A DNA stretch of 5,946 nt, from contig JAJDBI010000133.1 in NCBI GenBank assembly GCA_029261435.1, positions 1 to 5,946 on the forward strand, written 5' to 3'. A program made the translations under genes and the position numbers. The notes under the pieces were generated by a model. That model saw nothing but the letters and a program-made list of their open reading frames with translations. It made no database searches and had not been told where the DNA came from. Source of the stretch: Nitrospinaceae bacterium. Its GTDB lineage: Bacteria; Nitrospinota; Nitrospinia; Nitrospinales; VA-1. Shown here one piece after another: positions 1 to 5,229 of the stretch (within the stretch, counting starts at the first letter, position 1; every line of letters starts with the position of its first letter).

Positions 1-401
1 TGAATATTGAAATTGAATCTATGAAGCAAAGGCATTTTATTATTCAGGATGTTTTCAAGAAAATGGGACTTTACGCGCCTTCCTTTGGAATGATAGGTAC
101 CCTGATCGGCTTGGTTCAAATGCTGACAAAACTGAACAACCCTGAAACAGTAGGACCTTCTATGGCAGTAGCTCTGTTGACCACCTTTTATGGGAGTCTT
201 CTCGCGTCGCTGATTTTTAATCCCATCGCGGGTAAGCTGAGAGCAAGAACGCTTATTGAAGTTATCAATCTTGAAATAATATTCGAAGGGGCGGCATCTA
301 TAATTCAGGACAATAACCCCATGCTGGTATATGAGAAACTCTCGTCCTATATTCCGACAAAGCTACGTCGTCCCATGCAACAAAAAATGATGAAAAGGTA
401 A
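1..401 (+). CDS. motA: Flagellar motor stator protein MotA (3' part, 5' end outside the window)
   Basis: MotA/TolQ/ExbB-family inner-membrane subunit of the flagellar stator. With MotB it forms the ion channel whose flux drives rotation through contact with FliG. The frame is open from base 3 with no stop, so the gene starts before the window; about 132 residues remain of a protein usually about 250-290 aa long. Counting from the Met at base 21, residues 6-38 (HFIIQDVFKKMG, then YAPSFGMIGTLIGLV) are the classic end of the cytoplasmic loop plus TM3. Residues 46-68 (PSMAVALLTTFYG to IFNPIAGKL) are TM4. Pro20 and Pro68 match the two functionally important prolines of E. coli MotA (P173, P222). 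The short C-terminal cytoplasmic tail (NPMLVYEKL, SYIP) is also typical. The Met at 21 is internal and not the true start. The torque-generating Arg/Glu residues of the loop lie upstream, out of view. motB follows after 54 bp on the same strand. Confidence 0.95.
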   Translation, partial: NIEIESMKQRHFIIQDVFKKMGLYAPSFGMIGTLIGLVQMLTKLNNPETVGPSMAVALLTTFYGSLLASLIFNPIAGKLRARTLIEVINLEIIFEGAASIIQDNNPMLVYEKLSSYIPTKLRRPMQQKMMKR

Positions 402-455
402 ACCCTGAAAACAGGTATTTTTCGTCCATTATAATTATTAAACCTGGCAAATCAC

Positions 456-2045
456 ATGAGTCCCCGTGATAGCGTGGAAATGGTCAAGGAGCAGCTCCGT
501 ATGCAGGCCAAGGAGCTAAAGCGCCGTGATGCAGAAAAAGCAAAGCATGATGCCAAGATCAAGCATGTCCTGAAACTCAGTCAGGAAAAGATCGAAGTCC
601 TCAAAACCACCGTCCAGGAAAAAGAAGAAGAAATCCAGAACAAACAATTTTCGACTCCCAAAATAGCTTTTGATAGTAATAGAGAACCCAAAGAAGAATC
701 GGCTGAAGAATCTTTGGAAAGAGAAAAAGATCAGGACTTGATAAAGGACCTGAAAAAGCAGTTAGAGCAGTCCGGTAGAGACAGAGAAAAGCTAGCCAAA
801 GACCTGAAAAAAGCCTCTAAAGCAAAAGATTCTCCCGCTGTTGTCGAAACCAAAGAAGTCGTTAAAGAAGTTAAAGACCCCAAGCTCATCAAAGCGCTGA
901 AAAAACTAAAACTAAGAAACCAGGGCTTGGAGGAACGACTCGAACAACACAGCAATGAGCAAAACAGAAATGACAAGGAAAAGGAACTTTTAGCCCAGGA
1001 AGTTCAGCGTCTGCGCAAACAACCAGACTCGGTAGGGGAAATAAAAAAGAAAATAAAACAACAGGAGAAAAAACACGAGGAAAGTATCAAGTCCTATGAA
1101 AAGTTAATTACAGAAAAATCAGAGCTTATAGATTCTTATGAAAAAGTGATGTACGAATCTCGAGGCGGCGACAAGAACAGCACCAAACTCCCTTCTGAAA
1201 TCATCAAAGGACTGAAAGAAGATATAGAGAAAATTGACAAAGAAAAAGAACGTCTGGAACAAGACCTTCTCCGTGAAAAGAAGGAGTTCGATAACAAACT
1301 TTCAGCTGAACTCCAGAAAATTGAGGAAGAATGGCAAGAGAGATTGAAAAAGATCAACTCCAACAATAAAAACAATGGGAATATGGATCAAGGAATGGAA
1401 GATGAAGGTGCCCCGCTTTGGATGATCACATACTCCGACATGGTCACCTTACTTCTGACCTTTTTCATTCTTTATTATTCCATCGCATCCATGAATATGC
1501 AGAAATTCAAGGAAGCCATAATTGGTGAGGAACAGGCAAGTATCGGATTACTTGAACTTCTGGACAGCGCGGAGGTTAAGGAAAGCATTCAAAGTTTGAC
1601 AGGCTTGAAGTCAAACGATATATTACAAGATATTCAGGAGGTCGCCGATGAAACTGAGCTGGATGTAGAAACCAGTGATGCTAAAGTTGTAGTTCGGGTT
1701 CCAGGAGCAAGCCTCTTCAAACCAGGTCAGGCGGATTTGCAATTATCCGCAAGACCCGTACTGGACGAAGTCATTCGGGTCGTAAATAAGTATCCGGATT
1801 ACAAGATACATATCCAAGGACACACTGATGACGAGTCCATTTCTACCGAAAGATTTCCGACCAACTGGGAGCTTTCCGCGGCTCGAGCTACAGCTGTACT
1901 GAGATACTTTTATGACAAAGGTGCAGAGCCTGAACGCATGACTGCAACGGGCTATGCCGACACATTTCCCTTGGCCACCAATGACACGGTGCCCGGAAGA
2001 GCCAAAAACAGGAGGGTTGAATTTGTTCTGGAAAAAGAAAACTAA
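456..2045 (+). CDS. motB: MotB-type stator protein with a very long N-terminal coiled-coil extension
   Basis: 529 aa, against about 250-310 for ordinary MotB. Residues 1 to about 309 are dominated by Lys, Glu, Gln and Leu and look like broken coiled coil (strong helical stretches about 9-63, 83-122, 142-232, 246-300), with breaks near 66-80 (STPKIAFDSN), 125-142 and 234-247. The canonical MotB part follows: residues 319-345 (APLWMITYSDMVTLLLTFF) are the single TM helix. Asp328 sits where the ion-binding Asp (E. coli D32) is expected. A periplasmic linker follows, then an OmpA/MotB peptidoglycan-binding domain at about 408-527 with IHIQGHTDDE (451-460), NWELSAARA (470-478) and RAKNRRVEF (515-523). 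By MotB topology the extension lies in the cytoplasm. No internal start near residue 310 has a well-spaced Shine-Dalgarno sequence, so the extension is read as part of the protein. The start is uncertain: the ATG at 456 has no clear ribosome site, while the in-frame ATG at 501 (Met16) has AAGGAG at 9 nt. The MotB call is firm; the role of the extension is unknown. Confidence 0.93.
   Translation: MSPRDSVEMVKEQLRMQAKELKRRDAEKAKHDAKIKHVLKLSQEKIEVLKTTVQEKEEEIQNKQFSTPKIAFDSNREPKEESAEESLEREKDQDLIKDLKKQLEQSGRDREKLAKDLKKASKAKDSPAVVETKEVVKEVKDPKLIKALKKLKLRNQGLEERLEQHSNEQNRNDKEKELLAQEVQRLRKQPDSVGEIKKKIKQQEKKHEESIKSYEKLITEKSELIDSYEKVMYESRGGDKNSTKLPSEIIKGLKEDIEKIDKEKERLEQDLLREKKEFDNKLSAELQKIEEEWQERLKKINSNNKNNGNMDQGMEDEGAPLWMITYSDMVTLLLTFFILYYSIASMNMQKFKEAIIGEEQASIGLLELLDSAEVKESIQSLTGLKSNDILQDIQEVADETELDVETSDAKVVVRVPGASLFKPGQADLQLSARPVLDEVIRVVNKYPDYKIHIQGHTDDESISTERFPTNWELSAARATAVLRYFYDKGAEPERMTATGYADTFPLATNDTVPGRAKNRRVEFVLEKEN
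486..491 (+). promoter_or_regulatory. Candidate ribosome binding site for an alternative motB start at 501
   Basis: AAGGAG lies 9 nt before the in-frame ATG at 501. The first ATG of the frame (456) and the one at 480 have nothing comparable. If this site is used, MotB is 514 aa and loses only the first 15 residues. Against it, the helix pattern (Leu14, Leu21) seems to run through this point, so the site may be a chance product of Lys-Glu codons. Confidence 0.4.
2010..2015 (+). promoter_or_regulatory. Shine-Dalgarno site deciding the TTG start of the PilZ gene
   Basis: AGGAGG, with a further G, lies inside the last codons of motB. It is 7 nt before the in-frame TTG at 2023. This is the strongest ribosome binding site in the window. 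The upstream ATGs of the same frame (1954, 1981) have none and would extend the protein far into motB with proline-rich, non-PilZ sequence. Confidence 0.75.
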
Positions 2046-2418
2046 AGATACCGGGAAAAAGCTATTTAAAAATCCTTCTGAAACCAGAGGGGCTTTCAGA
2101 GTTTATCCTTCGAAAGAGAACCCCATTATTATCAAAGTAGGAAGCACAGATCTCGTAGCAGTAGACATAAGTGCTGGTGGTATTTCTTTTGATAACAAAA
2201 AATTCAAACTAGGTGCTACCTATCCTCTTGAAATCACCTTGCCCAGGGGAAAAGGTACTTTTACCGTAAAAACCGAAATTTTAAAAATTGATGACAAGGA
2301 TGTATGCCGTTGTAAAATAGTTGGCCTAAGCGATGATCAGGAAGATCAAGTCCATTCTTATATCCTAGCTCGCCAGAAAGAGGAAATAGCTCAAGGTAAA
2401 GGCAAAGGTATCAGGTAA
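2023..2418 (+). CDS. Stand-alone PilZ domain protein (predicted c-di-GMP receptor), TTG start
   Basis: About 131 aa from the TTG at 2023. Both halves of the PilZ c-di-GMP signature are visible: RGAFR (Arg22-x3-Arg26) and DISAGG (Asp48-x-Ser50-x2-Gly53), followed by the beta-rich stretch expected of the fold (GATYPLEITLP, FTVKTEILKI, CRCKIVGLS) and a C-terminal helix. PilZ domains bind cyclic di-GMP. There is no YcgR N-terminal domain and no other output domain, so it probably acts by binding a partner. The gene overlaps the motB 3' end by 23 bp, which suggests translational coupling and co-expression with the stator. From this context I infer a motor brake or stator regulator working in the cytoplasm, possibly on MotA/MotB or on the MotB coiled coil, but no direct evidence is visible. 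An ATG start at 1954 or 1981 is possible but less likely. A weakly basic N-terminus (FWKKKTK) precedes the domain. Confidence 0.88.
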   Translation: MFWKKKTKDTGKKLFKNPSETRGAFRVYPSKENPIIIKVGSTDLVAVDISAGGISFDNKKFKLGATYPLEITLPRGKGTFTVKTEILKIDDKDVCRCKIVGLSDDQEDQVHSYILARQKEEIAQGKGKGIR

Positions 2419-2432
2419 AACACTTTTATAAG

Positions 2433-2469
2433 GGAATTAAAGTTATTGACAACCTTATTGTTTAATTCC
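2433..2469. repeat. AT-rich inverted repeat between the PilZ gene and the next gene
   Basis: GGAATTAAA (2433-2441) and TTTAATTCC (2461-2469) form a perfect 9-bp stem around a 19-nt loop. The loop contains TTATTG twice, 12 bp apart, and a TTGACA hexamer (2446-2451). It lies 15 bp after the PilZ stop. The stem is weak and has no following T-run, so it is a poor intrinsic terminator. It may be a regulatory site or mRNA structure. TATAAG at 2475-2480 resembles a -10 box but is 23 bp from TTGACA, which is too far for a standard promoter. Confidence 0.4.
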
Positions 2470-2501
2470 TTGTTTATAAGCTTCCCTGCCTGCTCGACTT
2501 G

Positions 2502-3140
2502 ATGAGCATTCTGGACCCAACCCCACCCGAAGTATCTGTAGACTGGCGTCCTAAAGATTTGGAAATGATCAGCCATGTGGAAGTGTTCCAGAACAAACCT
2601 GCCATACTCAAAAAGGTTGAAGGTCGCCTAACCAGACTCAAAGAAGCGATGACCATCGAATTGCTCTCCTGCAGTTCTCAGTTACCTCCGGGAACAGATA
2701 TAGAAAAAGGGCAAATTGCCAGAGGTGAAAACCATAATGGCTTTCCCTTTTTATCCTTGGATATTCCACAGAATTTTTCCAAAACCGAAATGTATACTTA
2801 TCGAACTCTTTTCTGGTGGGGGCATTACCTCGGTTTTTCCATGATCTTGAAAGGCAATCAACTAAAAACCTATTTCCAGCGGCTAACTAACACTTGTAAC
2901 GAGCCACCCTTTCAAAATGTTTACCTTTCTCTAGCCCCGAACCCGTGGGAATGGCGCTTGAATCAACAATATTTCGTTCCGGTTGGCGACCAACAGGCTT
3001 GGACTGACAAATCAAGCCTATTAGATTACATGAAGATCATGCGGTTTCACTCTATCGATGATGCATCATTTAAAGATTTAGACTGGACGCAGGCAGGTAT
3101 AAAGTTCTGGAAGGATATGAGCCCTGTCTGCCTTGGCTAA
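2502..3140 (+). CDS. Hypothetical Trp-rich protein of unknown function
   Basis: About 212 aa from the ATG at 2502 (the TTG at 2499 directly before it is in frame too). I do not recognise the family. It looks soluble: no signal peptide and no convincing membrane helix. It carries eight tryptophans (15, 105, 106, 149, 151, 167, 195, 203). A Glu/Lys-rich helix is likely at 33-55 (AILKKVEGRLTRLKEAM). The central block 78-117 (HNGFPFLSLDIPQNF, then YTYRTLFWWGHYLGFS) and 141-161 (YLSLAPNPWEWRL, FVPVG) look like folded, possibly beta-rich, domain core. No clear Shine-Dalgarno sequence precedes the start. It lies 83 bp after the PilZ gene on the same strand, so it may be the last gene of the stator operon or have its own promoter. 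It converges with the next gene, 32 bp away. The coding call rests on the long frame and on protein-like composition. Confidence 0.7.
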   Translation: MSILDPTPPEVSVDWRPKDLEMISHVEVFQNKPAILKKVEGRLTRLKEAMTIELLSCSSQLPPGTDIEKGQIARGENHNGFPFLSLDIPQNFSKTEMYTYRTLFWWGHYLGFSMILKGNQLKTYFQRLTNTCNEPPFQNVYLSLAPNPWEWRLNQQYFVPVGDQQAWTDKSSLLDYMKIMRFHSIDDASFKDLDWTQAGIKFWKDMSPVCLG

Positions 3141-3172
3141 CCCGACCTCAGCAACAAGTCGCTTCAAGTATA

Positions 3173-3682
3173 TTACTTTTGCACATATACCAATCGGTGT
3201 GTCCAAAGGACTTTATTAGCAGGGATCAACCTTAACTTCCCCGAACTTGCAAAATCTTTAAAGAGCATAACTCGATGAAGGGACGGAGCAATGGGAGAAA
3301 CCCGGCTATCAGGAACATGCATGGGAGTTGGAACCATAAACACTTTCCGCCTGCTACCTGCGATTCCTTCTGAATTTTCTTTTTGCATCCATTTCCCTAC
3401 AAACGGGAACTCCCCTCGCACCTCAACAGCATAAATATCTTCCAACGCAGTCCCATCTATTTTCGAAAAAACTGCCAGGCAACCTAAAGGCAGAAATGGA
3501 GAATCACAAACGCCTTCAATTCGCACCCCATAACATAAGTCTGGCAGTTCCATTGGCGGAGATATTCTGGTATAACTGTTGGAAAGAAAAATCTTTTCTC
3601 CCTTCTCAGTGCCGGGATCCCACCTTTCCTGGCCGGAGGAAAATGAGATCAGGGGAATCGAAATCTTGGAATCGTTCTTCAT
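3173..3682 (-). CDS. Putative S24/LexA-like domain protein with Cys at the nucleophile position
   Basis: 169 aa from the ATG at 3682; the frame stays open to a GTG at 3742 (189 aa), and neither start has a good ribosome site. Residues 51-73 (YGVRIEGVCDSPFLPLGCLAVFS) line up with the LexA/phage-repressor S24 motif (V-x-G-D-S-M-x-P, then G-D-x-V-x-V): Gly57, Pro62 and Gly67 are kept, but Cys59 replaces the catalytic Ser. Residues 84-100 (YAVEVRGEFPFVGKWMQ) resemble the strand pair that normally carries the catalytic Lys; Lys97 is near but not exactly in register. Residues 149-169 (GKLRLIPANK and a final strand) resemble the S24 C-terminus. There is an unusual insert of about 45 residues between these parts. 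No helix-turn-helix is visible in the N-terminal 48 residues. S24 proteins are usually self-cleaving repressors or UmuD-like; this one may be inactive. The assignment is by eye only, and the protein may be an unrelated hypothetical. It is transcribed divergently from folC. Confidence 0.5.
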   Translation of the reverse strand: MKNDSKISIPLISFSSGQERWDPGTEKGEKIFLSNSYTRISPPMELPDLCYGVRIEGVCDSPFLPLGCLAVFSKIDGTALEDIYAVEVRGEFPFVGKWMQKENSEGIAGSRRKVFMVPTPMHVPDSRVSPIAPSLHRVMLFKDFASSGKLRLIPANKVLWTHRLVYVQK

Positions 3683-3765
3683 AGCTTTATTCTGTCTGCC
3701 CCTGCACTTTGAATGTCCTCTGAGCTTTTTCCCGGACAACACAGATTACAGCACTTAATAGTTTT

Positions 3766-3781
3766 ATATTGCACCCAATAT
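3766..3781. promoter_or_regulatory. Perfect 6-4-6 palindrome, candidate operator
   Basis: ATATTG-CACC-CAATAT is a perfect dyad. It lies 24 bp upstream of the GTG (84 bp upstream of the ATG) of the S24-like gene. It overlaps the edge of the TATAAA that could be that gene's -10 box. The size and position fit a repressor site, possibly for autoregulation, but the site is short and AT-rich and could arise by chance. Confidence 0.35.
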
Positions 3782-3877
3782 CTCTTGAAGTATGAGTTTT
3801 TATATTTTAGCAAACAACTATTTTACCTTGCAGAAAAGAGACTCAATAACAAAAATTAATCACACCTCATTCCTACT

Positions 3878-3893
3878 ATTAACAATTATTAAT
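3878..3893. repeat. Near-palindrome just before the folC start
   Basis: ATTAACAATTATTAAT matches its own reverse complement at 14 of 16 positions and ends 4 nt before the folC ATG, where a ribosome binding site would normally sit. It could be an operator or a simple AT-rich leader. Low weight because of its composition. Confidence 0.25.
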
Positions 3894-3897
3894 TTTC

Positions 3898-5229
3898 ATG
3901 AATGACTCTAAATACCAAGAGGCTCTAAACTACCTCTATAGTCTTACACAAAGCGGTATTAAACTCGGACTTAAAAACACTGCTCTACTTCTTCAGCATT
4001 TCGGTGACCCACAATTAAAGACTCCTACCATTCATATCGGTGGCACCAATGGGAAAGGATCTACTGCAGCAATCACTGAGTCCATTTTGAAAGCATCTGG
4101 CTATAAGGTCGGACTTTATACCTCTCCGCATCTACTGGATTATCGCGAACGCATACAAATTAACCGCAAAATGATCGAAAAACAGCAAGCTGTAGACCTG
4201 ATCTGCAAAGTCAAATCTGCTGTGGAAAGTCTGAAAATCCCCATCACTTTTTTTGAGTTCGGTACGGTTTTAGCCTTTCTTTATTTTCATGAACAAAATA
4301 CCGATATAAATGTAATTGAGGTTGGCTTGGGCGGACGACTGGATGCTACCAACCTTTGTAAAGCTGAAATATCCATTATCACTTCCATATCTCGAGACCA
4401 CACTCAATACCTTGGGGAAGACCTGGAGCAAATAACCTTTGAAAAAGCTTCAATTATAAAGGAAAGCGGTACAGTTTTTGCTGATATACCTGAAGAAAGA
4501 CTATTTCAGATCGCCAAAAGTATGGCCAACAAGCGTAAGGCGAGCATTTTTAGGTTGGGATTTGATTTCCAAGTGTCTCCTGAAGCTGGGAGTAAAGATA
4601 AAAACCTCTTCAGCTATCGATCAGGCACCCGGGCTCTAAACAACTTGGTTTTGCCCTTAAGTGGTCACTTTCAAAGGAATAATGCAGGATTAGCCTTGTC
4701 GGCTTGTTTGGCTTTAAATGAACGTGGACTCAATATCAAGGAAGAGCACCTGAGACACGGACTGAAAATGGTTTCATGGGAAGGCCGGTTGGAAACGGTT
4801 TTCTCAAACCCAACAGTCGTTCTGGATTGTGCCCATAACGAGGCCAGTGTCAGAAATATGACGATGGAATTGCGTGAAAACTTTAAGTTTTCCCGGTGTT
4901 TTATTGTTTTGGGACTGATGCAAGACAAAAAGGTTGATGAAGTTATTAAGATATTAAGTCAGCTAGGGGATCAGTTTTTCCTGGTATCTGTTAATCCCCC
5001 CCGGGGAGAAGCTCCAGAAAAGCTGGTCGAAAAACTGAAAACTCATAATAAACCGTCTCAAGCCTTCGAAACTGTTTCCGAGGCGTTACAAGCTGTAAAA
5101 CAAACCGCCAATCAGGATGATCTGATTTGCATCACAGGCTCCATCTTTCTGATTGCGGCAGCCAAAAAATGTTTTAACGATGAAAATAATTTTTTTAATT
5201 CTGGGAATACTCTTCACTCTGACGAGTGA
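3898..5229 (+). CDS. folC: Bifunctional dihydrofolate synthase / folylpolyglutamate synthase FolC
   Basis: Cytoplasmic Mur-ligase-family enzyme that adds L-glutamate to dihydropteroate and then to tetrahydrofolates, using ATP. 443 aa, normal for the family. Visible motifs in order: P-loop GGTNGKGS (48-55), TSPHL (75-79), FEFGTVLAF (119-127), EVGLGGRLDATN (141-152), DH (167-168), FEKASIIK (181-188) with Lys183 at the position carbamylated in this family, GHFQRNNA (256-263), WEGRLE (294-299), DCAHN (310-314, usually DGAHN or DVAHN) and ITGS (412-415). The start at 3898 gives a standard N-terminus (YLYSLTQSGIKLGL, then LLQHFGDPQ), but no Shine-Dalgarno sequence precedes it. Residues 428-443 go beyond the usual end and are encoded in another frame over the signal peptide of lptD (50-bp overlap). 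The divergent spacer upstream probably holds the promoter for folC-lptD. Confidence 0.97.
   Translation: MNDSKYQEALNYLYSLTQSGIKLGLKNTALLLQHFGDPQLKTPTIHIGGTNGKGSTAAITESILKASGYKVGLYTSPHLLDYRERIQINRKMIEKQQAVDLICKVKSAVESLKIPITFFEFGTVLAFLYFHEQNTDINVIEVGLGGRLDATNLCKAEISIITSISRDHTQYLGEDLEQITFEKASIIKESGTVFADIPEERLFQIAKSMANKRKASIFRLGFDFQVSPEAGSKDKNLFSYRSGTRALNNLVLPLSGHFQRNNAGLALSACLALNERGLNIKEEHLRHGLKMVSWEGRLETVFSNPTVVLDCAHNEASVRNMTMELRENFKFSRCFIVLGLMQDKKVDEVIKILSQLGDQFFLVSVNPPRGEAPEKLVEKLKTHNKPSQAFETVSEALQAVKQTANQDDLICITGSIFLIAAAKKCFNDENNFFNSGNTLHSDE

Larger units (their letters stand above)
3743..3897. promoter_or_regulatory. AT-rich divergent intergenic region between the S24-like gene and folC
   Basis: This is the only divergent spacer in the window, so promoters for both directions should lie here. 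On the - strand, TATAAA (3768 down to 3763) is a plausible -10 box without a matching -35. On the + strand I find only weak promoter-like hexamers, for example TTGCAC at 3770 with TATGAG 16 bp further on. The spacer also holds one perfect and one imperfect palindrome, listed separately. No small gene or RNA is apparent. Confidence 0.45.

Noticed and set aside
404..422. CCTG-AAAA-CAGG followed by five T, a terminator-like hairpin after motA
   Set aside because: The stem is only 4 bp. motB must be co-expressed with motA, so a terminator here is unlikely; at most a weak attenuator.
731..1375. Open frames on the - strand opposite the motB coiled coil
   Set aside because: Ser/Phe/Leu-rich translations are the expected antisense shadow of Lys/Glu-rich codons; no start signals or domain features.
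1383..1397. Internal ATGs (1383, 1395) that would give a normal-sized MotB
   Set aside because: Purine-rich stretches before them are 0-2 nt from the ATG, which is too close for ribosome binding, and the upstream frame is fully open and protein-like.
1954..2022. Upstream ATG starts (1954, 1981) for the PilZ gene
   Set aside because: They would add proline-rich sequence overlapping the conserved end of MotB and have no ribosome site; TTG 2023 has AGGAGG at 7 nt.
2446..2480. TTGACA ... TATAAG as a sigma-70 promoter for the unknown gene
   Set aside because: The spacing is 23 bp, well outside the usual 16-18; kept only as a remark on the repeat.
3496..3684. 62-codon + strand frame opposite the S24-like gene
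   Set aside because: Short, no ribosome site and no recognisable motif; the - strand frame is three times longer and has S24-like motifs.
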